A stretch of 8,056 nucleotides of DNA from Pseudomonadota bacterium (GTDB lineage: Bacteria > Myxococcota > Polyangia > Polyangiales > Polyangiaceae), in assembly GCA_023419055.1 (NCBI GenBank), contig JAEZYO010000813.1, positions 1 through 8,056 of the forward strand, read 5' to 3'. The first letter of the stretch is position 1. Each line of letters starts with the position of its first letter. Below, one piece after another: positions 1 through 6,028 of the stretch. The position numbers were made by a program, and so were the translations under genes. The notes below the pieces were generated by a model. That model did not search any database. It was not told where the DNA came from and saw only the letters and a program-made list of their open reading frames with translations.

Positions 1-45
1 CTCGAGCAAGAACGCGATGCGTTCGAGAGCGCGCACGGCATCCAT
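1..45 (-). CDS. N-terminal 15 codons of a divergent gene, possibly PHP/PolX-like (partial)
   Basis: On the minus strand an ATG at 45-43 opens a frame that runs off the left edge with 15 sense codons, reading MDAVRALERIAFLLE. This amphipathic start resembles the first helix of PHP-domain/DNA polymerase X-type proteins, which often begin with a Met-Asp-x-Val-x-Ala-Leu-x-x-Ile-Ala-x-Leu-Leu pattern in the helix-hairpin-helix part. The resemblance is from memory and rests on 15 residues, so the family is only a suggestion. All third positions except two (GAT, GCT, GAA are the weak ones) are G or C, as in the other genes here. The ribosome binding site is poor. If real, the gene is divergent from the YiiX-like hydrolase, which helps to place that gene's start downstream at 124. 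Confidence 0.45.
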   Translation of the reverse strand, partial: MDAVRALERIAFLLE

Positions 46-123
46 GTCATGCCGTGTAGCAACGTGCGTGCCAGTTCGAGACGACGACGGTCTGGATTGA
101 GCGGCCACCTCAGTCCGAATAGG
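46..123. promoter_or_regulatory. Short divergent intergenic region
   Basis: If the minus-strand gene starts at 45 and the hydrolase starts at 124, this 78-bp stretch must carry the promoters of both. The + frame is open through it and even back to base 1, so the open frame alone does not prove coding. No convincing promoter pair was found: a TTGAGC / 17 bp / TAGGAT match at 97-125 overlaps the preferred start codon. The assignment is inferred from gene layout. Confidence 0.35.
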
Positions 124-1737
124 ATGCTCGCCCCAGTGCTGCCTTTTCAGCGTCGCAAGCTGCTTTACTTCGGCGGAGCCACCGTCGCGCTCGTCTCTGT
201 GGGGCTCTCCCTTTGGCCCAGCGAGGAGGCGCACGCTTCGTACCCTTTCGCGCGCCGAGTGGGCGGCAAGGCCGAGCCTCTCTGGCGCATTTCGGCCGAG
301 CGCCTCGAGCGCGCGACCGCCGATGACGCACGCCGGATGTGTTTGCTCGTTCTGCAGCTGGAGAGCGCGGTGGAAGTGCTCGAGCACCTGGCTGCCCAAG
401 CCGATGCTCGAGTCGGCGCGATCTCGGCGAGCGATCGCGAGCGCCTTCGCGCCGCGTGGTGGCAGGTGTTCGAGCCGATCCTCGCGATCGACGAGATCAA
501 ATCGCGTTATCGAGCCTGGTACGGGCTCGACTACTTACGGCGTCCGTTGCTCCACGCGCGCGGCTTCGCTCTGGCCTACATGGGGCTCTGTGCGCAGGTC
601 GACGCGGGCTTGCGCCTGCTGAAGGCCGTCGACGGCAAGAAGGTGCTCCAGGCGCTGTTCGACGAAGCGATGCCCGAGCTCGGGCTGCCGCGCCACACCT
701 TCAGCGGCTTGCGAGGCCGAATCGGTCGCGCGCGCGACCTGTTCCTGATCCCGGTGGGGAGTGACTGGTACGAGCGCTGGATATCTCCCGAGCTGTCCGG
801 AGACGCAGCGAGCAGCAAGCTCTCGAAGCAGCTCGACGCGCTGCGGGTCAAGGTGAAGGCGCGGGTGCTCACCCCCACCAATGACGGGGTGGAGAACAAG
901 ATCGAGACGATCGCCGCGGAGCTCGCGCAGCGCTGGTTCCCCCTGCAAAAGGGCCTCGCCGAGTGGGCGGGGGACACGCGCTTCGCCGATCAGGGGCGCC
1001 GCCTCATCAACGACGCGCAGCTCGTGGAGTTCAAGGCCAGGCTCGAGCCGGGCGACGTCATCCTCGAGCGTCGTAACTGGTACCTCTCCAACGTGGGGCT
1101 GCCCGGCTTCTGGCCACACGCCGCGCTCTACACGGGCAATCGTGAAAAGCTCGCTGCGCTCGCCGCCGACGCCGATGTGAAGCTGCGCTTCGGTGACTAC
1201 TTGGGTCACCTCGCTCGCAACTACCCTGCAGCGTGGAAGGCGCACGGTGAGCGCGATGCCGGAGGTCACGAAAACTCGGTCGTCGAGGCGGTGAGCGAGG
1301 GCGTCGTGTTCAGCTCGATCGAACACTCGTGTGGAGCCGACTACGCCGCTGCGCTTCGCCCGGTCGTCTCGCCGTTGAACCGCGCGCTCGCGATCGAGCG
1401 AGCCTTCTCGTTCTTCGGGCGCCCGTACGACTTCGACTTCGACTTCGCGACGGATGACCGCGTGGTGTGCTCGGAGCTCGTCGTCAAAGCCTACGAGGCC
1501 GTTCCCGCGACCGAGCGCCGGCTCGAGGTCCCGTACGTCGAGATCCTGGGGCGTCGCGCGGTACCTCCGACCGAGTTCGTGAAGAAGTTCCGCGCGGAGC
1601 TCGGCAAGCCGAACGCAGAGCTCGAGTTCGTCTACTTCCTCGACGGACGCGAGGGACAGCGTTCCGCCGTCGTCGCCAGCGCCGAAGATCTGTCGGCCAC
1701 CTGCGATCGACCGAAGTGGGACATCGTGCAGCCCTGA
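124..1737 (+). CDS. YiiX/YebB-like permuted NlpC/P60 (papain-fold) hydrolase, exported
   Basis: Probable cysteine hydrolase of the YiiX/YebB group (circularly permuted NlpC/P60, LRAT-like fold); such enzymes act on amide or ester bonds in peptidoglycan or lipids, and the substrate here is unknown. Residue numbers count from the in-frame ATG at 49. The catalytic domain is C-terminal, about 330-535. Its opening GDVIL strand is at 335-339, the His motif FWPHAALYTG at 354-363 (His357), VVEAVSEGV at 411-419 (candidate third residue Glu413) and VVCSELV at 472-478 (nucleophile Cys474). This His-then-Cys order is the permuted arrangement. Residues 65-330 form a mostly helical region of unknown role. 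I chose ATG 124 (Met26) because it begins a good signal peptide or anchor: Arg-Arg-Lys at 35-37, a hydrophobic stretch at 38-56 and a possible AHA-S cleavage site at 61-64. The 25 residues upstream are Arg/Ser-rich and unlike a protein start. The start is less certain than the family, since the frame is open to the window edge. Confidence 0.85.
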   Translation: MLAPVLPFQRRKLLYFGGATVALVSVGLSLWPSEEAHASYPFARRVGGKAEPLWRISAERLERATADDARRMCLLVLQLESAVEVLEHLAAQADARVGAISASDRERLRAAWWQVFEPILAIDEIKSRYRAWYGLDYLRRPLLHARGFALAYMGLCAQVDAGLRLLKAVDGKKVLQALFDEAMPELGLPRHTFSGLRGRIGRARDLFLIPVGSDWYERWISPELSGDAASSKLSKQLDALRVKVKARVLTPTNDGVENKIETIAAELAQRWFPLQKGLAEWAGDTRFADQGRRLINDAQLVEFKARLEPGDVILERRNWYLSNVGLPGFWPHAALYTGNREKLAALAADADVKLRFGDYLGHLARNYPAAWKAHGERDAGGHENSVVEAVSEGVVFSSIEHSCGADYAAALRPVVSPLNRALAIERAFSFFGRPYDFDFDFATDDRVVCSELVVKAYEAVPATERRLEVPYVEILGRRAVPPTEFVKKFRAELGKPNAELEFVYFLDGREGQRSAVVASAEDLSATCDRPKWDIVQP

Positions 1738-1763
1738 CCTTCGGCAACGCGCTCGCAACGGCG

Positions 1764-1794
1764 CTTTAGCGGGCGGGCGCTCCTGGTGCTAAAG
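1764..1794 (+). promoter_or_regulatory. Inverted repeat overlapping the hrpA ribosome binding site
   Basis: CTTTAGC at 1764-1770 and GCTAAAG at 1788-1794 are perfect 7-bp inverted arms around a 17-nt GC-rich loop. The right arm covers part of the purine-rich Shine-Dalgarno stretch AAAGAGG (1791-1797) upstream of the hrpA start. Formed in RNA, the stem could hide that site or act as a weak attenuator between the two genes. There is no U-run, so it is not a classical terminator. A chance repeat of this size is possible. Confidence 0.3.
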
Positions 1795-1797
1795 AGG
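1791..1797 (+). promoter_or_regulatory. Ribosome binding site of hrpA
   Basis: AAAGAGG ends 8 nt before the ATG at 1806, a suitable Shine-Dalgarno spacing. It supports this start for the helicase. Confidence 0.6.
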
Positions 1798-1805
1798 CGC
1801 GCCCG

Positions 1806-4800
1806 ATGTCCGGCCAGCGCACCACCCCCGCTCAGCGAAAACGAGCGCCCATCCGCTTTCCCCCGGAGCTGCCGATCAGCGCCTGCGTGGGTGAGATCGG
1901 CGCTGCGCTCGCCCGGCACCAGGTGTTGATCGTCGCCGGAGCGACCGGCTCTGGCAAGACCACCCAGCTGCCGAAGATCTGTCTCGACCTCGGCCGAGGG
2001 ACGGAGGGGTGGATCGGCGTGACGCAGCCTCGGCGCATCGCCGCGACCAGCGTGGCCGCGCGCGTCGCGAGCGAGCTCGAGTGCTCACTCGGCGCCGAGG
2101 TCGGGTACCAGATCCGGTTCGAAGACCGCACGAGCCCGGACACGTACGTCAAGTTCATGACGGACGGCATCCTGCTCGCCGAGATCCAGGGCGACGAGCT
2201 CTTGCGCCGCTACGACACGCTCATCATCGACGAAGCGCACGAGCGTAGCCTGAACATCGATTTCATCCTCGGGTGGCTCAAGCGCATCTTGCCCAGGCGC
2301 CCCGATCTCAAGGTCATCGTCAGCTCGGCCACGATCGAGACCGAGCGCTTCTCGGCGTTCTTCGACGGCGCGCCGGTCCTTCGAGTCGAGGGGCGCACCT
2401 TCCCCGTGGAGGTTCTCTACGAACCACCGGATCCGGAGCTCGAGCTCGGAGAAGCTACCGCGAGCGCCGTGGCGAACGTCGGTTCGCTCGATCCGCGCGG
2501 CGATGTCCTCGTCTTCTTGCCCGGCGAGCGCGAGATTCGGGAGACGGAGCAGGAGCTTCAGAGAAGGCAGCTGCGCCAGGCCGAGGTGCTCCCGCTCTAC
2601 AGCAGGTTGTCGGCGGCGGAGCAGAACCGCGTCTTCGCAGCCACCTCGGGCCGCAAGGTCATCCTGGCCACGAACGTCGCGGAGACCTCGCTCACGCTCC
2701 CCGGCATTGTCTACGTGATCGACACCGGGACGGCGCGCCTTTCACGCTACGACCCGAGGACGGGCACGACGCGGCTCCAGATAGAGGGCATTTCTCGCGC
2801 CAGCGCCGACCAGCGCAAGGGGCGCTCGGGGCGTGTGCGCGAAGGCGTCTGCGTGCGCCTCTATGACGAGGAGAGCTTCGCGGCGCGGCCGGAGTACACG
2901 GACCCGGAGATCAAGCGCACGGGGCTCGCCGGCGTCATCCTGCGGATGAAGTCGCTTCGGCTCGGAGAGGTCGAGAGTTTTCCCTTCATCGATGCTCCGC
3001 GCGCCGGGGCGATCAGCGAAGGGTATCGCGTGCTCGAGGAGCTCGGCGCCCTCACCGAGGAGCGCGAGCTCACCGCTCTCGGGAAGCAGCTCGCGCGCTT
3101 TCCGCTGGATCCCCGCATCGGCAGGATGATCCTCGCCGGCGCCGAGCACGGCTGCTTGCCGGACGTGCTGGTCGTCGCCGCAGCGCTCAACGTTCAAGAC
3201 CCCCGCGAGCGCCCGCGCGCTCACGAGCAAAAGGCCGACGAGCTGCACCGGCGCTTCCGCGACGAGCGCTCCGATTTCGCGGGTCTCTTGAAGCTCTGGG
3301 CCTTCGTTCGGGACGCTCGGGCCAGAGGCACGTCCCAGCTCCGGCGCACGTGCAAGGAGAGCTTTCTTTCGTTCATCCGGGTGCGCGAGTGGATGGAGAT
3401 CCACCGTCAGCTCGAAGACACCGTCAAGGAGCTCCGCCTCGAAAACCCTCGCGCAGCCCAGCGCAGCAAGGAGCAGCAAGACCAGGCGCTGCACCTCGCG
3501 CTCTTGAGCGGCCTCTTGTCCAGGGTCGGCCAGTATCAGCCCGAGCACCGCAACTACGTGGGCGCGAAGCAGACGCGCTTCGCGATTCATCCGTCGTCCG
3601 CGCTCTCGAAGAAGCCGCCCGCCTGGGTGATGGCGTTCGAGCTCGTCCAGACGTCGCAGCTCTTCGCGCGCACGGTCGCGAAGATCGAGCCGGAGTGGCT
3701 GGCCAAGGTCGGCGGGCACCTGCTCAAGCGCACCTACTCGGAGCCGCACTGGTCGGAGAAGTCGGCGCGCGCTTCGGTGAAGGAGCAGGCCACGCTCTTC
3801 GGCTTTCCGGTCGTGCGCGGCCAGAGCGTCGACTACGCGACCATCGCGCCGGGGCGCGCCCGCCTGATCTTCATCGAGCACGCGCTGATCCGCGGCGAGT
3901 ACACGAGCCCCGGCGCTTTCCAGCGCAAGAACCGCGAGCTCATGGCTGAAGTGGCGCGCCTGCGCGACAAGGCGCGGAAGAGCGACATGCTCGCCGACGA
4001 AGACACGCTGCTCTCTTTCTTCGATCAGCGAGTGCCCGAGCACGTCGTCAACGGCAAGACCTTCGAGGCCTGGCGCGAGACAGCCGAAAAGAAGAACCCG
4101 AGCCTACTCTTGCTCTCGCTCGAAGACGTGCTCAGCCGCGACGAAGCGATCTCTCCCGAGGACTATCCGGACGCCGTCACGTTGCGCGGCGCTCGGGTGC
4201 GGCTCTCGTATCGCTTCGATCCCGGGGCGGACGACGACGGAATCACCTACGAGGTGCCGCTCGCGCTCGTCCCTCAGCTCGATCCGGGTGATCTCGAGTG
4301 GACGATCCCGGCCTGGCAGGAGCAGAAGGTCGCTTCGCTCCTCGATGCGCTGCCGAAGGCGCTCCGTCGCGAGCTTGGCTCCGTCGCCGAGCTCGCGGCC
4401 GCGGTGAGCAAGAAGCTCGTACCCTACTCGGGTCCGCTCCTGCCGGCGCTCTCTCAGGCGGTCCTCGACCACACCGGGGTAGACGTCCCTACCGAGTCAT
4501 TTCGCCCGGAGGCGGTGACGCCCTACTTGAGACCTACCGTGCGCGTCCTCGACGAACGCGGCAAGGTCCTGAGCGAGGGCCGAGACTATCGTGAGATCTT
4601 GCAGCGCTGGGGGGCACAAGCTCGCGAAACGTTGCGGCGCATCGCGCCTCCACCGAAGTGGGAGCGCACGGGGATCACGAGCTGGAGCTTCGGCGACCTT
4701 CCTCCGTTCGTCACTCGCCAGGCGCTCGGGACGGAGCTTCGGTCTTACCCCGCGCTCGTCGATCGAAAAAAAGCGGTGGACCTCGTCTTGCTCGAATCCG

Positions 4801-5525
4801 AAGCCGAGGCCGCGCAGGCGATGCAGCAAGGCCTCGCTCGACTGCTCGTCCTGGCCTCGGCGAAGGCGCTCGCGTCGCTCGCTTCACGCATTCCGGCGCC
4901 GCCGTCACGTCACCCCGGATTGCCACCGCCGCGCGCCGAAGCGGAGGAGTTCCGCGATCTCGTGCTCCTGCGCGCCGTGCACACCGCGTTCGACCTCGGG
5001 GGCGCCTTGCCGCTTCCTCGCACCAAGGCCGCCTTCGACGCGCTCCTTTCGACCGGCACTCCCAAGCTCGAGCCTGCGCTCAAGACCTGGGTGCAGGCCA
5101 TCTCCGCGGCGACGGGCGAGCGCGACGCGACGCAGCGAGCCCTACAAGCAGCCTCGAAGCACCCGAGCGGAGCCGCTGCGGTTCGCGACATTCAAGCCCA
5201 GCTCGCGCTGCTCTTCCCGCCCGACCTCGTGAGCACCATCGCTCTGCACGAGCTCCTACATTTTCCTCGCTACCTGAAGGCAGCCCAGGTCCGCCTGACT
5301 CGCGCCATCACCGACCCGCGCAAAGACGCCGACAAGTTTGCGCCCGTCGCCCCGCTCTGGAGCGCGTTCCTCGAGAAGCAACGAACCGCGCGCGATCGAG
5401 AGCGGAGCCGAGCGCTGCGCTGGGCGTTCGAAGAGCTCCGAGTCGCCATCTTCGCCCCGGAGTTGAAACCAGCACTGCCTGTCAGCGTGGCTGGTTTGAG
5501 TCAGTCCGTGGCGGCGCTGCGCTGA
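1806..5525 (+). CDS. hrpA: ATP-dependent DEAH-box RNA helicase HrpA
   Basis: Cytoplasmic 3'-5' DEAH/RHA-type RNA helicase; in E. coli HrpA has been linked to mRNA processing and to dealing with stalled ribosomes. All core motifs are intact: Walker A GATGSGKT at 45-52, QPRR (Ia) at 74-77, DEAH (II) at 142-145, SSAT (III) at 173-176, FLPG at 237-240, TNVAETSLT (V) at 289-297 and QRKGRSGR (VI) at 336-343. The HA2 winged-helix/ratchet region follows at about 400-490. An OB-fold module lies at about 560-650, with RFAIHPSS at 591-598 and the YSEPHWS signature at 644-650. A long C-terminal region typical of bacterial HrpA (DUF3418) occupies roughly 690-1230. The length of 1239 aa is close to the ~1300 aa of the E. 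coli protein, so the gene looks complete. It lies 68 nt after the hydrolase on the same strand, with its own ribosome binding site; co-transcription is possible but not shown. Confidence 0.97.
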   Translation: MSGQRTTPAQRKRAPIRFPPELPISACVGEIGAALARHQVLIVAGATGSGKTTQLPKICLDLGRGTEGWIGVTQPRRIAATSVAARVASELECSLGAEVGYQIRFEDRTSPDTYVKFMTDGILLAEIQGDELLRRYDTLIIDEAHERSLNIDFILGWLKRILPRRPDLKVIVSSATIETERFSAFFDGAPVLRVEGRTFPVEVLYEPPDPELELGEATASAVANVGSLDPRGDVLVFLPGEREIRETEQELQRRQLRQAEVLPLYSRLSAAEQNRVFAATSGRKVILATNVAETSLTLPGIVYVIDTGTARLSRYDPRTGTTRLQIEGISRASADQRKGRSGRVREGVCVRLYDEESFAARPEYTDPEIKRTGLAGVILRMKSLRLGEVESFPFIDAPRAGAISEGYRVLEELGALTEERELTALGKQLARFPLDPRIGRMILAGAEHGCLPDVLVVAAALNVQDPRERPRAHEQKADELHRRFRDERSDFAGLLKLWAFVRDARARGTSQLRRTCKESFLSFIRVREWMEIHRQLEDTVKELRLENPRAAQRSKEQQDQALHLALLSGLLSRVGQYQPEHRNYVGAKQTRFAIHPSSALSKKPPAWVMAFELVQTSQLFARTVAKIEPEWLAKVGGHLLKRTYSEPHWSEKSARASVKEQATLFGFPVVRGQSVDYATIAPGRARLIFIEHALIRGEYTSPGAFQRKNRELMAEVARLRDKARKSDMLADEDTLLSFFDQRVPEHVVNGKTFEAWRETAEKKNPSLLLLSLEDVLSRDEAISPEDYPDAVTLRGARVRLSYRFDPGADDDGITYEVPLALVPQLDPGDLEWTIPAWQEQKVASLLDALPKALRRELGSVAELAAAVSKKLVPYSGPLLPALSQAVLDHTGVDVPTESFRPEAVTPYLRPTVRVLDERGKVLSEGRDYREILQRWGAQARETLRRIAPPPKWERTGITSWSFGDLPPFVTRQALGTELRSYPALVDRKKAVDLVLLESEAEAAQAMQQGLARLLVLASAKALASLASRIPAPPSRHPGLPPPRAEAEEFRDLVLLRAVHTAFDLGGALPLPRTKAAFDALLSTGTPKLEPALKTWVQAISAATGERDATQRALQAASKHPSGAAAVRDIQAQLALLFPPDLVSTIALHELLHFPRYLKAAQVRLTRAITDPRKDADKFAPVAPLWSAFLEKQRTARDRERSRALRWAFEELRVAIFAPELKPALPVSVAGLSQSVAALR
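5466..5497 (+). repeat. Inverted repeat near the 3' end of hrpA
   Basis: AAACCAGC at 5466-5473 is exactly complementary to GCTGGTTT at 5490-5497, with a 16-nt loop that holds a smaller CTG/CAG pairing. It lies inside the last codons of hrpA, 28 nt before the end of the stop codon, in otherwise very GC-rich sequence. It could be a 3'-end stabilising or termination-prone hairpin, or chance; there is no long U-run. Confidence 0.25.
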
Positions 5526-5606
5526 CGCCGGTCGGCACCGCCGAGCATCTTCTACGGGACGCTCCGGGTGCACACCGTAGGCGTTCCGGCGTGCGCCGCT
5601 TAGTCC

Positions 5607-5865
5607 GTGAGCTTCCTGCGCTTTTCAAGCGACGCCGATGCGCGCGCTGGTTGGGAAAGACGCTTTCGTTGCGGCTCGATGATCGAAGACGATCTCGAAG
5701 GGCTCGATGGTGAGCATGGCTTCGACAAGGAGATCGAGGCCGTGCGACAGGTGTTCGGCTCCTTGCCGATCGCGGGGTTCCTCACCTACGGGGAGATCGC
5801 TCGCTATCCCGGCAAGCTCAACGGGGCACACCGCAACCGCGGTGGTCGTCGCCAACCCCGAATAA
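5607..5865 (+). pseudogene. Frameshifted C-terminal remnant of a FIST-domain protein
   Basis: The frame from GTG 5607 contains, at about 5673-5825, a stretch resembling the end of a FIST sensory domain: an acidic helix (KEIEAVRQVFG), then PIAGFLTYGEIARYPGKLNG. The GF-x-x-YGEI core is the FIST_C hallmark. The expected ending, a His followed by TAVVVA and a stop, is in the next frame at 5827-5865 (HTATAVVVANPE, then TAA). In the family a Trp-His-Asn usually follows the last Gly; the single G between GGG (5823-5825) and CAC (5827) fits loss of two bases from a TGG codon. Staying in the first frame instead gives an Arg-rich tail to 5936. A full FIST protein is several hundred residues, so only about 60-80 residues of the C-terminus survive, and no N-terminal part is seen between hrpA and here. 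The first 20 or so codons from 5607 do not look like FIST. The family call is by memory of motifs. Confidence 0.6.
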
Positions 5866-5932
5866 GGGAGGGCGAGGCTACGCGCTGGCACTGTTCGGAC
5901 CGCACCGCGAGGGCGCCCTCCGAGAAAGGCCG

Positions 5933-6022
5933 ATGATGCGGTTTGCCTTCAAGATTGCGGCATATTCGTCCTCGGCGCGCGCGATCGACGGATGCGGGTG
6001 CCTTGGACTTGTGCGACAGTAG
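5933..6022 (+). CDS. Possible 29-aa small ORF upstream of the mbnP-like gene
   Basis: ATG 5933 is preceded by a good purine-rich Shine-Dalgarno stretch (GAGAAAGG, ending about 3-4 nt before the ATG pair at 5933/5936) and opens 29 codons to TAG 6020-6022. The stop is 6 nt before the start codon of the mbnP-like gene, so translation could be coupled. The peptide has a basic/hydrophobic N-terminal half (MMRFAFKIAAY), a Ser/Ala/Arg middle and a Cys-Gly-Cys motif in the C-terminal third (DGCGCLGL). Third-position G/C is lower than in the neighbouring genes, which weakens the coding case. It could be a leader peptide or a chance frame; no family was recognised. Confidence 0.2.
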   Translation: MMRFAFKIAAYSSSARAIDGCGCLGLVRQ

Positions 6023-6028
6023 GCGGCG

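Larger units (their letters stand above)
5526..6028. other. 503-bp gap without an intact known gene
   Basis: This stretch between hrpA and the mbnP-like gene holds the FIST remnant (5607-5865), a 12-bp palindrome at 5909-5920, and a 29-codon small ORF at 5933-6022. In 5526-5606 I see nothing convincing; one frame reads a short run that ends at the TAG at 5601. The promoter of the mbnP/mbnH operon should lie in 5866-6028, but no clear -35/-10 pair, sigma-54 site or copper-regulator operator was recognised. Confidence 0.6.

Noticed and set aside
97..125. TTGAGC / 17 bp / TAGGAT promoter-like pair
   Set aside because: The -10 element would overlap the preferred start codon at 124, leaving no leader; a match of this quality is expected by chance.
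1427..1448. Short GACTTC tandem repeat in the hydrolase gene
   Set aside because: It encodes an alternating Asp-Phe stretch just before the catalytic Cys motif, an area often acidic/aromatic in YiiX-type proteins, so it is protein sequence, not a mobile or regulatory repeat.
535..1758. 407-codon antisense open frame across the YiiX-like gene
   Set aside because: Arg/Glu/Val-rich shadow of a GC-biased gene; the + strand frame has clear catalytic motifs.
2742..4043. 433-codon antisense open frame across hrpA
   Set aside because: It lies fully opposite conserved HrpA motifs and has the composition of a codon-bias shadow.
4658..5713. 351-codon + frame that runs past the hrpA stop
   Set aside because: Very Arg-rich and inside conserved hrpA for most of its length; no recognisable domain in the part after the stop.
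5909..5920. Perfect 12-bp palindrome GAGGGCGCCCTC upstream of the mbnP operon
   Set aside because: Could be an operator, but single, GC-only palindromes are common in such DNA and it matches no regulator site I know.
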